DNA from: Erodium maritimum
Taxonomy: Eukaryota; Streptophyta; Magnoliopsida; Geraniales; Geraniaceae
Length of the DNA: 64,000 nucleotides
Direction: 5' to 3'
Assembly (NCBI GenBank): GCA_963921825.1
Contig: OY997592.1
Span: 51,790,336-51,854,335 of the forward strand
How positions within the stretch are numbered: position 1 is the first letter of the stretch; every line of letters starts with the position of its first letter. The translations under genes were made by a program, and so were the position numbers. This document shows positions 20,588-31,857 of the stretch, in pieces. A model generated the notes under the pieces. The model was given only the letters and a program-made list of their open reading frames with translations. It did not search any database and was not told where the DNA came from.

Positions 20588-23500
20588 ATCATAATTTTCT
20601 ATTTCAATAAATAACAGCGCCCTATCCCTTTTCTCTCTCTTTCGCACAACGCCGTCTCCTTGCAGAAACCTCACTTTGTCGCCGCTGCCGGCAGCTTCCA
20701 GGGGCTGCCACCTTGGTAGTCGCTGCCCCGTGTCCTTCCCCTTCCTTCCCTTCCACCCCATCACCTCCTCGCTGCCTTAACTGTCTACACCTCTCATGAA
20801 GCCCGCCGTCAAACCGGATCCGGATACACAGTGGCTTCTTCTCTGGCGCTGCCATGGGATGCGAGGTTTGCTCTCCTCCTTGCTGCTGTTGCGTGGGAGT
20901 GAAACCAGCCACTGTCGCTGGTTGTGGAGGTGCAAAACCTACCGTTGGTCGTCGCCGTTAGCCCGTTGCCGATCCCGCTGGCATGCTGACGGCGACCCCC
21001 TCAATTCAACCCGTCGGCTTCTCCTTCGCGAGGTCAGGGCGTCGGTCCTCTGCCGTGTATTGTGCCGGCGAAGGTGGGATTCTTAACCCAAACCGGTTGT
21101 CGTCTTCGGTCCGTTGCTGTGTGCTTCGCCGGTAGGTGGAGGGGTGTCTCGTACCCCAGCCGGAGCCGACCTCCTCGAGCTCCAAAGTTTGTTGCTGTTG
21201 TGGTTCCGTCCCGAGGGTGGTGGTCTTTGTCGACGTGTGCTGACTGTGTACATGGCAGCCACCGTTCATTCTCACCATGTGTGGGTTTGAGTTTCGTTGG
21301 TCTTGGTGTTGGCCACCAATGGATCGGTGAAGTCTTTCTCTATGGGTATGGTTGTTCGAGGTTGGTTCTTTTCCAGTTCTGTTGGACTCCTGTCATTGTT
21401 GTCTTTGTAGGTTTGTTGGTGTTGGCGTGGGTCAGGACGATTTACAGTTGCTAGGGTTCGTGTCGGGGTATGGTGTTGGCCACCGACGATACTCGTCCCC
21501 TACAATGTTGAAGGTTGGCCGAAGGAGCTGGACACCGTAGTACATTCATACCATCTGAGTGGTGTTGGCCATGTTAGTCTTAGTGCCCGTAGTTCAATCC
21601 TAAATGTCCAAATGTATATATCATCGTTAGCAATAAAATTAAAGCGGCTTTATATTACTTATGTGTTGGAGTAATATATCGATGTGTGCTCTGATCTATG
21701 CCCACCATGCGAATAGAACCATAGATCGAGATAGATCACACTCGATGGGTCCCTAGTCAACAAAGCTTCACTAGAAGCGACTAGTATGAAAGATGGCTCT
21801 TTATGGCTTACGTTCTGTTAGTCATTGGAATGGGATTCTGGAGTCTGATCATAGATATCATGTGGGACATGATATTGGACGACCCGCCCTGAATATGTGC
21901 CATAGATTAAGTCATGAACATATTCAGTGTCGTAGCTTGACATGTATCCTTAGACCAAAGAGTCTTTGTGATCGCTATGTAGTCAACAACTGAGTTTGAC
22001 CTGAGCCTAACGTTGTCCGTAACAGGGCTTCCATAACGGCCAGGATTGGCTTGGGGACGGGCTACATGAGTGACACGAAAGACGGCTAAGGGATTTATCC
22101 CTCGTACTAAGGTATGGGAAGGATATCGGTTCTCGGCCGCTTGATCGAGAGTGACTGGAAGAATAGCATGGCCATGCACATGATACTGGGTATCATATCT
22201 TCAGTCATCTCACATATCAAGGAACGGTGATTGAGAATAATAAGGATGACGGCTCTATGCCTTATCTCAATCAGGATATCGGAGATAAAAGGATAATGAC
22301 AGGGACGACGGAAAGGTTAGAATCGACAGGGTCGATTCGTTATGCAGTGTCAGGCAATACTAAAGTCTCGTTAGTTGCCACTTAAATAGGATCAAGTAAA
22401 ATGGGATTTTACGTTGATCTATTGACATGCATAAACCTAAGGGTCACACCGGAGGATGAAACTCATTGACACATTTATGGAGAATGGCCAAAAGGGAGTT
22501 GTCTCGGGACATGACCAAAACTGGGTTTTGGGTCATGTGCTCGTACGTGAATAGGACTTTACGGATCGAGACAAGGCTTGGAGTCTTGGGATTGATCGCG
22601 TCGGATAATGTTGGACATTTCCGGTATGGAAGGCTTGGAGGCGATGAGCGAATCACGGGACCTCGTTAGAAATGGCCACGGGCCATGTTCTAAGAGGCCC
22701 ATGAAAGTCCCATGCAACCAAGGCCCATGGAACTAATTAATCAAGTCTTGATTAATTAGTACTAAGTAAGCAAGACAAGGATTAAGGTGTTGGTGATTCA
22801 CCACCTAACCCAATCTTGTCTTGCCATACTTTGTCCTATTTACACCTTACTTGACACCATACTTGTCCCATGCCTTTAGTTGGACAAGTATGGGTTTTGT
22901 TATGTTTAAGTCATCTTTTTTCAACATAACAAACACAAGACAAGAATAGGAAACACATTTTCTCTCCCTCTTCCATGGCCATTTCGGGTTTGGCTAGTTT
23001 CCTCCTCCATTTTTGTGTTCTTGAGTCCTCAAAGAGAAGAACTACGTGGCTTTGATTCCCATGTGGATACGTAGGCGTCTTGGAGACTCAAGCCAATCAT
23101 TCGTTAACCGGTGTTCTTGTTTTGGTAAGAGATAGTGCTGAATTTTTCTCTTGTGAATCCATTCTTTGTTAGTTGTTTCATGGTTTTAATCGTCTCTTGG
23201 TTTTTATTGATTTTCCGCTGCGAGTTGGTTCATCTCCAACCCTACCTCGAGACCCAACAGGCCATTGATGTATTGGATGTAGTTCAGGGTGGAGCCATGT
23301 TGGCACAGTGTTCGCTGGTCTGATGGTTATTGGCGGGTTGGCATTGACGATTCCTTGTGGCATTGGTTGCCACTCGCCTGGGGCGGATGCTGGGGTGTTT
23401 TTTCGTTGGTGTGTTTAGGCGGTTTGGCCTCTTAGGATGTCTGGTTAGGCCCTTTGTGTAGGTGTTGGGGTTTGTGTTTTCGTGTTTTCTTTTTGTGTTT

Positions 23501-23590
23501 TTTTGTTGGACTCGTTGGTTTGTGACTCCTTTTTCGGGATTCACGGATCTTTTTTATGCAATTTTTTCTCTCAGATCAAAAAAAAAAAAA
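20588..23590 (+). mobile_element. Non-LTR insertion with poly(A), split by a solo LTR
   Basis: A 17-bp direct repeat, AAGAGGAGCAACATCAT, lies at 20571-20587 and again at 23589-23605, immediately after a run of about 12 A (23579-23590). A long target duplication plus a poly(A) tail is the hallmark of L1-machinery retroposition. Without the nested solo LTR (21572-23259) and its duplicated 5 bp, the body is about 1.3 kb, GC-rich in its 5' part and T/G-rich towards the tail. No reverse transcriptase or ORF1 domain is visible, so it is a truncated or non-autonomous LINE, or a retroposed transcript. It inserted about 290 bp beyond the LHCA6 stop codon. Confidence 0.75.
21572..23259. mobile_element. 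Solo LTR, 1688 bp (copy 1)
   Basis: Begins TGTTAGTCTTAGTGCC, ends GAGACCCAACA, and is flanked by the 5-bp duplication GGCCA (21567-21571 and 23260-23264). It has no internal coding region, primer site or second repeat, so a solo LTR is the simplest reading. It is almost identical to the copy at 28874-30561. Confidence 0.9.
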
Positions 23591-23605
23591 GAGGAGCAAC
23601 ATCAT

Positions 23606-23785
23606 GTCTATTCCTTTGTCTTTTTGTTGCCTCCCTTTTCCTCAAGTAAATTTGGACAGGTACATGGGTGCTGGATAATCGATTTAAGGATGCTTTTGAT
23701 AGATCATTAATTTTCCCAATACCCTTTAATATGCATGATTTGTTTTGAGGCTTATTACCTATGTTTATACTTCAGTTGCAGCTTT
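23606..23785. other. Short spacer between two elements
   Basis: No feature recognised; this is original flank of the poly(A)-bearing insertion. Confidence 0.5.
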
Positions 23786-24130
23786 GAGCATCTACATCAA
23801 TGGGGTTTGATGACGAGGCCGGGGCGGGAGCAGAAGGGGATTGAGGTTCAGCCTCGGGGTTCGGTCGGTGTGGAGAGAGGGGCGTGCGGGGCTTGAGGGG
23901 CGCGGGGCTAACAGGAGGGGCTTCGGGTTCGGGGGGCCGAGGCGCGAGGCCTTTTTCAGCCCCGCAGCCCCGAGACCCTCTGCCTCTCCTCTGGCCAATA
24001 GGCCGGTGACACGTGGCCTGGATGAAGAAATATTTTTTTACCGTTGCTAAGAGCAACGGTCGGCAACGACTATATCAATTTTTTTAAAAATTAAATACAA
24101 AATACATTAAAAAAACACTACTTCAACCAC

Positions 24131-24138
24131 TATAAATA
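24131..24138 (+). promoter_or_regulatory. TATA box of the Harbinger ORF1
   Basis: TATAAATA in a context of CACTATAAATACCTCCC, about 100 bp upstream of the ORF1 start codon at 24241. Confidence 0.5.
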
Positions 24139-24925
24139 CCTCCCACCCTTTTTCATCAAATTCACGCAACAAACTTCTATAAATTCTCTCAAACCTCACA
24201 ATCTCAAATTCATATCGTCTTTGCAAAATCCGATTGACAATGTCTGACGACGATTTCACTCAACCGTCGGAACACCAAGTTTTCAATACGGGGGAGGAGG
24301 ACAACACCAATCAACAAGGTGCGACCACCAATCAACCCGGGTCGACCTGCCTACAGATTTTGCAAACCGGTTTCACCCCAACCGGTGGTTGGAACCCTGA
24401 GGCGTTCAACCAATACATGGCCTCTATTTGGGGCCAAGGTAATTTTATGAATTATAATTTTATTCATTTCATTAGATTAAATTTTATGTATGTTCAATTG
24501 TAGTTAAATTATATGTTTAATTTTAATTATGTATGATCAAAGTTTGAATTATCCATTTTTAATTGTAATTAAAATTTAAATGTCAACGTAGGTGGAATAG
24601 GACAACCGGCCTACATAGCGGGACAACCGCCCAATGCAATGGGACAACCGCCCAATCCAATTGGACAACCGCCAAACATGACTGTGGTATTCAATCGCCC
24701 AATATTCGACCCTTACAACATGGGGGCAACTATTTCGGCCAACAACAATTCTCGATGTCGGCCGCCACCGGAACCCGCATGTCGTCTATTTCATCATCCG
24801 TGGGACCAAGGACCCGGGAGACAGTAGAAAGGCGAACCAAATGGCCCCCTGAAGTGGATATGATCCTTATCTACGCCTGGCTACGCACAACACACGACTC
24901 CGTCACCGGAACCTCCCAAGACGGG

Positions 24926-27741
24926 TGTAAGAACCGCCCCCGGTCGAATCGGTGAATTCTGGCAAAGTTTGACTTTCAGGCGAAAAAGTCAACCGATGAC
25001 TCTGGGAGTCGTTCGGGACCTTTCCGGGGCCCAAAAAGCTTAGCCGTCATCACGGTTAGCTTATTTGGGCCATTTCCTTTCGTTTGACTGTAATATTGGA
25101 AAAGTCAATTTTTGGTCAACCAGGACTTTATATCGACAAATCCTAATTAATTAAGGTGCTGGAGTTTTTAGCAAAGGACAAGTGGTCCCTACTTGGACAC
25201 TTGTCCATGCTAGCTTGGAGGGGAAGAAATGAGACCAAAAAGACCATCTTACCCTCACTAGTTGTCCTTAAGTGGTTAAATGCTAAGGGGCTTTTTGGCT
25301 TTACCACTTTTAGGTCTTTTAAAAGCAAGAGAAGCAACAATTTCAGCTCATAACTACTAGTGGTGGCCGAAATCTTAGAGAGGAGATGAGAAGAGGAAGA
25401 ACAACTTGACTTGGAGAAGAAGCTAGTGAGAAAAGGAAGCATCTTTCGAAGGATTTCTTCACCAAACCTCTCCAAAACCATATCTCCTTCATCCCCTCTC
25501 AATTACCAAGGTAAGTAGCTTCTCAAATCATTCTTACAATCCAATTCAAGTTGTGGGTTTTGTGGGTTTTTGCTAGAACTTGTTGAGTTTTGGTGTTAGT
25601 GTTGTTAGATGTTGTTGTTGGTAAAAAAATTAGTGAAGTTAGGTTGATTTTGTTGTGTTTGTTGAAGCTTTGATGAAACCCATTGTGGGTATTGAAGTTT
25701 GTGGGTTTTTGATGACTGTTTTGGAGCTTGATGTTGGTAAAAATGAAGTTTTTGGAATGATTTGTCGTGGAAACGAAGTTGGGGAAGAAGGGTTGGGGGC
25801 TGCCCAGATCTGACGCGGAATACGGCGCGGGAAAGACTCGGTGTCGGCCCTCTGGGCGGCACGGAACGGGCTCGGTGCCGGCCCTCTGTGCGGCACGGTC
25901 CGGTCCTGGCTCCGGTCCTCTGAGAGGCATGGTCCGGACTTGGTTCCGGGCCTTTGAGAGGCACGGTCCGGGTCGGTTACCGGGCCGGTCTGTGGCACGG
26001 GCCGGGTCGGATCCTGGGCCGGATTCCAAATCCGTGGGTTGTCCGATTTGGGCCTAGTTTGCGCCCAATTTACCTTTGACCCAAGTTTTTATCGTTAAGG
26101 GTAATTTGGGGTTTTCGCTTCAAAACCGTCTTTGTTTATTTATTAATTATAGCTTTAATTGTGCTCCAAGACCGTGGACCCGAGCCCGAGGAAGGAGGAA
26201 GACTTTGGGACCCCGTTAGAGGACGAGGAGGAAGTTAGCCGGGACGTCAACAGCTAGGAGTATTTGAGCGTTGGAGATTTCAAGGTAGGGAAAAGTATTA
26301 AACTCCTCTATTAATTTAAAGAACAGTAATAGTATGCCTATAGGATAATAATAACCGGAAAGGTCCTAGTTTGCATATAGGATGTGATTCACTAGAATAA
26401 CTGCTTTTCAATTATAATAATAACCGGACGAGTCTTAGTATGCATGTAGGATGTGATTCACTAGTTAACCGCTTTCAATACTTTGGGAAATTGCTGTGCT
26501 GGTAGAATGGCCATGTCGAGCCTTAGGATTGCTTGTGAATGTAGTGCTTGATGATTGTTCGTCCTTAGTATTGATGCATGCTCCGTCTTAGGGTTAATAT
26601 AAGAGTCACACTAAACTAGAAGAATTATGATGATTGTATGTGAATGGTTGATCCGTGTTATGATTAATTGAGTGATTGTTGATTGTGAATTGATTGTGCC
26701 AAATGGTATGATCGGGTGAGTGATAGACCGATGGAACGTGGTTGGTAAGTCATGTCGGTAAGCGTGCTTGTTATTATGAGTTCTTTGAGCGTGTTGTGGT
26801 AAGATTGTTGAATTGCTAAGTTGTGGTTGTATTATGACTTTATGCTGCGTGCTATTTCCTTGAGGTGTGTTCTAAGATGAGTTGTGTTCTGGTATGGTAC
26901 CTACACCGAGGGGAATGCCGGTGTAGGGTAGTACCTAGGCCGATGGATTGTGATAACCCTGATGCGAATTCCGGGAAGACCGATGCGAATTTCGATATTG
27001 TGTTACCCCGATGTGAATCCCAGGAAGACGTCCAGGCCGAAGGGAATTCTGGTATGACGTGAGGTTGTTCACCTTGAGGGGATTGTTTACTTGTTGCTTC
27101 ATCCCGAGGGTATGCGTTCCTGCGGGAGCGTTTCCGGGAGAACATCTTACTTCACCCGATGATCTATGGTCCTTTGGGGACATTTCCGAGAGCTCCGATG
27201 ATATGTGTCCCCTTAGGGATGTTTCCGGTAATTGTATTTATTAAAGAATAAACTGCCTCTCCTTTGATTTCCTTGAGTTACTGTTTTATTAATCATTACA
27301 ATTCTTGTTGATATTTGATTGTGGCGTTTTCTTTGGTTAATCGTACTAATCGGAACCTTTGATAATTGTACAAACTGTATTTTCTTTCCAAGCGGGGGTG
27401 TCTTTTCCTTTACCACTTTTTCCTACTGAGCGTAAGCTCACCCCACTTCATGTTTACTGTTTGTACAGGTTTCCCTGGTGAGTAGACGTAGATTTTGCTT
27501 CGGGACTCGGGAATTCCGGGAGGATCCGGGTGGCTTATTGTAGTTGGACGTACTTTCCACCTTGTATCGAACTACTTTTCTTACGTGTTTGGACTTAGCA
27601 TTCGACTTATTTTCATCATAATCTTTATTTGGAATTTTAAAGGTTTGGAGTTGTTTTCCAATCACTTTAACTTTATTTATATTTCATTACAATTCCTAGC
27701 TCACGTCTCGACTCCGATCGAAACCGAATTTGGGGATGACA
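24926..27741 (+). mobile_element. Large solo LTR, 2816 bp, probable Ty3/gypsy (family TGTAAGAACC)
   Basis: Starts TGTAAGAACCGCC, ends GGGGATGACA, and is flanked by ACGGG at 24921-24925 and 27742-27746. Removing the element and one ACGGG restores the Harbinger ORF1 frame across the junction. It carries no gag or pol. An imperfect repeat of about 35-45 bp with GATGCGAATTCC.GGAAGAC motifs lies at 26900-27060. Related copies lie at 35867-39042 (minus) and 56930-58573 (truncated). Confidence 0.85.
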
Positions 27742-28185
27742 ACGGGAACACGTTCTGGAGCACGGTGAAAAGGAGCTTTTGCAAAGCTGGGAATTACCCA
27801 AACAATCAGTGGACGTTGCAAGCCGTCAAGAGCCATTTCAACAAAAGAGCTGCAAGAGTCAGGCGGTATATCACACTGATGAGGAAGGAGAGGGCCCAGG
27901 TAGGTCATAGCGGCTGGAACGAAGAAAAGTTTAGGGAGCGGGTGATGGACCTCTATCGAATCCACACCATGCCTCTCAAACACGAGCCGAATATTTTCAA
28001 GTTCCACCATTGGATACTTCCTTTGGAAAATGACGATAAGTTATGGGCAGATGAAGGCGAATCCGGGGTAATTTGACGATGATTGGACGAGGCCGACAGT
28101 TATAACAGCATAACCCCGCCCACTTCACTCCCCACCGAAGATGATAATTCCACACATTTAAGTGGTGACGAGCAACCAGTCGGAG

Positions 28186-28290
28186 GGTCAAGTTCCCCAA
28201 TCGGTCCAAGTTCCCCATACGGAGGTACAAGTTCCCCTACCGGACGTCCAAGTTCCCCAACCGGGGGTTTAAGTTCCCCAATTAGCATGC
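28186..28290 (+). repeat. Short tandem repeat inside Harbinger ORF1 remnant
   Basis: Five imperfect copies of a 21-22 bp unit with the core AAGTTCCCC, encoding SSP(I/Y/T)G-type repeats. Confidence 0.75.
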
Positions 28291-28749
28291 CGCCTCCACG
28301 AGAACGCCCAATTGGCAATAAGGCTGCGAAGAGGAAGGGGAAGTGTATGGCGGACAGAGCATCGTATCTCGTCCAAATGGATCAGGGGAGGTGTGAGAAG
28401 GCGAAGCTTACCGTGACTCTTGACCAAAATATCGATAAATATATGCAGGAAGTTAAAGATATGAAGGCTACGGACACGTGATTTTAAAAGTACATAACTT
28501 TAAAAAAATTACATAACTAAAAAAACTTACATAATTAGACATCCCCATTAATGTGGTCGATTTGTTTCTGAAGTTTTCGAATTTGAGGTATGTTTGACAA
28601 ACGACATACCTTTTTTTATTGAGGTAGACTGTTGTTTGTGATAATCAATAAAAATTAAATTAATATTTGTTTGTTTAGTTTAGTTTGATCTAAGTCAATA
28701 TATAAAACCAGACCAACTCTGAAAAACATCTAATGCAGTGCATCCTCTC

Positions 28750-31700
28750 TCTAACCTAGAGGTTTTGCGAACGACAATCATGGCTTTGTTTTCTTCACCA
28801 ACAGACCATCATCGTCTTCATGGGAGCGATGGGGGAGATTAGAGGTGAACCTGCGGCATCCGACCGATCAAGATGTTAGTCTTAGTGCCCATAGTTCAAT
28901 CCTAAATGTCCAAATGTATATATCATCGTTAGCAATAAAATCAAAACGGCTTTATATTACTTATGTGTTGGAGTAATATATCGATGTGTGCTCTGATCTA
29001 TGCCCACCATGCGAATAGAACCATAGATCGAGATAGATCACACTCGATGGGTCCCTAGTCAACAAAGCTTCACTAGAAGCGACTAGTATGAAAGATGGCT
29101 CTTTATGGCTTACGTTCTGTTAGTCATTGGAATGGGATTCTGGAGTCTGATCATAGATATCATGTGGGACATGATATTGGACGACCCGCCCTGAATATGT
29201 GCCATAGATTAAGTCATGAACATATTCAGTGTCGTAGCTTGACATGTATCCTTAGACCAAAGAGTCTTTGTGATCGCTATGTAGTCAACAACTGAGTTTG
29301 ACCTGAGCCTAACGTTGTCCGTAACAGGGCTTCCATAACGGCCAGGATTGGCTTGGGGACGGGCTACATGAGTGACACGAAAGACGGCTAAGGGATTTAT
29401 CCCTCGTACTAAGGTATGGGAAGGATATCGGTTCTCGGCCGCTTGATCGAGAGTGACTGGAAGAATAGCATGGCCATGCACATGATACTGGGTATCATAT
29501 CTTCAGTCATCTCACATATCAAGGAACGGTGATTGAGAATAATAAGGATGACGGCTCTATGCCTTATCTCAATCAGGATATCGGAGATAAAAGGATAATG
29601 ACAGGGACGACGGAAAGGTTAGAATCGACAGGGTCGATTCGTTATGCAGTGTCAGGCAATACTAAAGTCTCGTTAGTTGCCACTTAAATAGGATCAAGTA
29701 AAATGGGATTTTACGTTGATCTATTGACATGCATAAACCTAAGGGTCACACCGGAGGATGAAACTCATTGACACATTTATGGAGAATGGCCAAAAGGGAG
29801 TTGTCTCGGGACATGACCAAAACTGGGTTTTGGGTCATGTGCTCGTACGTGAATAGGACTTTACGGATCGAGACAAGGCTTGGAGTCTTGGGATTGATCG
29901 CGTCGGATAATGTTGGACATTTCCGGTATGGAAGGCTTGGAGGCGATGAGCGAATCACGGGACCTCGTTAGAAATGGCCACGGGCCATGTTCTAAGAGGC
30001 CCATGAAAGTCCCATGCAACCAAGGCCCATGGAACTAATTAATCAAGTCTTGATTAATTAGTACTAAGTAAGCAAGACAAGGATTAAGGTGTTGGTGATT
30101 CACCACCTAACCCAATCTTGTCTTGCCATACTTTGTCCTATTTACACCTTACTTGACACCATACTTGTCCCATGCCTTTAGTTGGACAAGTATGGGTTTT
30201 GTTATGTTTAAGTCATCTTTTTTCAACATAACAAACACAAGACAAGAATAGGAAACACATTTTCTCTCCCTCTTCCATGGCCATTTCGGGTTTGGCTAGT
30301 TTCCTCCTCCATTTTTGTGTTCTTGAGTCCTCAAAGAGAAGAACTACGTGGCTTTGATTCCCATGTGGATACGTAGGCGTCTTGGAGACTCAAGCCAATC
30401 ATTCGTTAACCGGTGTTCTTGTTTTGGTAAGAGATAGTGCTGAATTTTTCTCTTGTGAATCCATTCTTTGTTAGTTGTTTCATGGTTTTAATCGTCTCTT
30501 GGTTTTCCTTGATTTTCCGCTGCGAGTTGGTTCATCTCCAACCCTACCTCGAGACCCAACACAAGACCCATCAACCCATATGCTCGTGAATTCACTCGTC
30601 CCGTCTCGACGACTCTGATCTTGACTGTGGTCGAGGTGGAGAGCGACTGGCTCATGCTTGTTGCACGTAGGGAGGATGAAGGTCGATCATCGAGGGTACG
30701 AGGATTGAGTGGTCAGAAAACTCAAGGGTATCTCTTGGAATATCGGAGGAGTTTGTTTCGACGAACCCCAGCGGCGGGGCTGCGGTTTCGTGCGGACCAG
30801 AGGGAGCAACTGGGATCCCGGCAACCGAGATTGGTCTTAAAGGAGACGGTGGCTCTTTCACCGGATAATAGGGAGAAAAGGGAGGCGGGGACCTGGAAGT
30901 GGCGGCGGGGAAAGGAGGCCGTTAGGGTTTCACAGGAGGAGCCGGTTGAGTTGGGCCAGAGCATGCGAACCGAGGCCTTTTGGGTGCGACAAGGAGGGCA
31001 TGGACAAATGGGCCGAGCTATAAGGACGGGTTGTGGAATGGACCAGAGCTGGGTCTAGCGGTCCGAGGAAGAACTGGACCGGTCAATTGCTCTTGGCCCC
31101 GGGTCCGGACGAATCAATGCTCCTGGGCTTGGCCGGGTCGGATTAGATGGGTGGACCAACTGGGGTCCACATCCGGTTCGGGTCCACTAGGTCCCGTGGT
31201 TCGGGCCCAATTGGGCATGCAGACGGGTCGGGTCAGGTTCCGAACTTTGGGGTGGGGAGGCCCAAGGCTTCGCTGAACCAGGAGGCCGGGTTATCCACAA
31301 TCGAATCAGTGTCGGGTGGGACTCATCCACACGATCAGGAGGGATTTCATTTGCAGCGGCGGGGGGCCCTAAACACCCTCACCTCGCGGAATGAGTCCAA
31401 AGTGGTCCAGAGGGGGTCAGTCAGCTATATCGCCCCTCTGGATGTAGGATGGTAGTGGTACCATCAAGATCCTCCACAAGGTTCCCCTACCAGTTCATGG
31501 GTCAACAATCCCGCGCTCTGGAGCTCCATCTCTATCAAGCAGGAGAGGACGGCGCACGCTGACAACCTAGGGGATTCTTAGTCCACGAGTATGAGAAGTT
31601 ACAACATGCCTGCTTGGTCATTGAAAGCCTGTTTGGAGTCGCTGCATTGGTGATCTTAGAACGTTGTCGCGACACTACCTTCCGAACATCAAAGGATTCC

Positions 31701-31837
31701 ACAAGAGCATGTTTACTCTTTACCCAGTTTTCTATTTCTGTACTTTCATTTTCTGCTTTAGTATGTTCGGTTGTGTTAAACATTTTAAAGTTATAATATC
31801 CATCGTTAATTCTAAAAAAAGTCAATATATAATTTTT
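28750..31837 (+). mobile_element. Degenerate LINE-like element (ORF1 family), split by a solo LTR
   Basis: Outside the solo LTR at 28874-30561, the stretch 30567-31600 is homologous to 43300-43560 of the DUF4283-bearing element: both have GCAGCGGCGGGGGGCC, then AATGAGTC, GGTGGTCCAG-like blocks, GGTACCATCAA and GACG.CGCACGCTGAC. The 3' end runs through a T-rich segment to a short A run near 31815-31822. The 5' boundary (about 28750) is inferred from the LINE-like leader around 28770. Frames are broken, and no reverse transcriptase is present. Confidence 0.5.
28874..30561. mobile_element. Solo LTR, 1688 bp (copy 2)
   Basis: Same length and ends as 21572-23259 (TGTTAGTCTTAG to GACCCAACA), but with its own target duplication CAAGA (28869-28873 and 30562-30566). 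I count about five base differences between the two copies. The different duplications show two independent insertions, not a segmental duplication. Confidence 0.92.
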
Positions 31838-31857
31838 TTTACCTACTTCATGCCCTC

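Larger units (their letters stand above)
24241..28481 (+). pseudogene. Harbinger ORF1 (Myb-like), interrupted by a 2.8-kb LTR and frameshifted
   Basis: The N-terminal exon starts MSDDDFTQPSE at 24241 and ends near 24440 at a GT. A second exon (about 24592 onward) encodes repeated GQPPN motifs. Near 24725 the frame changes, then SSISSSVGPRTRE is followed by the Myb-like block RTKWPPEVDMILIYAWLRTT. The solo LTR splits the gene exactly after the DG codons (ACGGG duplicated). The frame resumes with NGNTFWSTVKRSF, homologous to the start of the ORF1 at base 2, and runs to a stop at 28074-28076. A shifted frame from 28083 to 28481 carries SSP.G repeats and the basic C-terminus. It is non-functional. 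Confidence 0.75.
23786..28747 (+). mobile_element. PIF/Harbinger element with ORF1, split by a solo LTR
   Basis: The left end GAGCATCTACATCAATGG resembles the termini at 8026 and 17146, and the right end (28730-28747) is an imperfect inverted relative ending GCATCCTC. Flanking triplets (TTT and TCT) no longer match cleanly, so the boundaries are approximate. A TATAAATA box at 24131-24138 precedes an ORF1-like gene. There is no transposase, so the element is non-autonomous. Its own length without the 2816-bp LTR and its 5-bp duplication is about 2.1 kb. Confidence 0.6.

Noticed and set aside
21793-22669. Small frames repeated at 29095-29971 as a conserved gene pair
   Set aside because: They are identical only because both lie in copies of the same solo LTR.
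23462-23710. 82-codon plus-strand frame
   Set aside because: It crosses the poly(A) tail and target duplication of a retroposon, so cannot be a natural gene.
25523-26057. Several overlapping 96-168 codon frames on both strands
   Set aside because: They are created by GC-rich near-tandem GGCACGG..CCGG repeats within the solo LTR; nothing recognisable.
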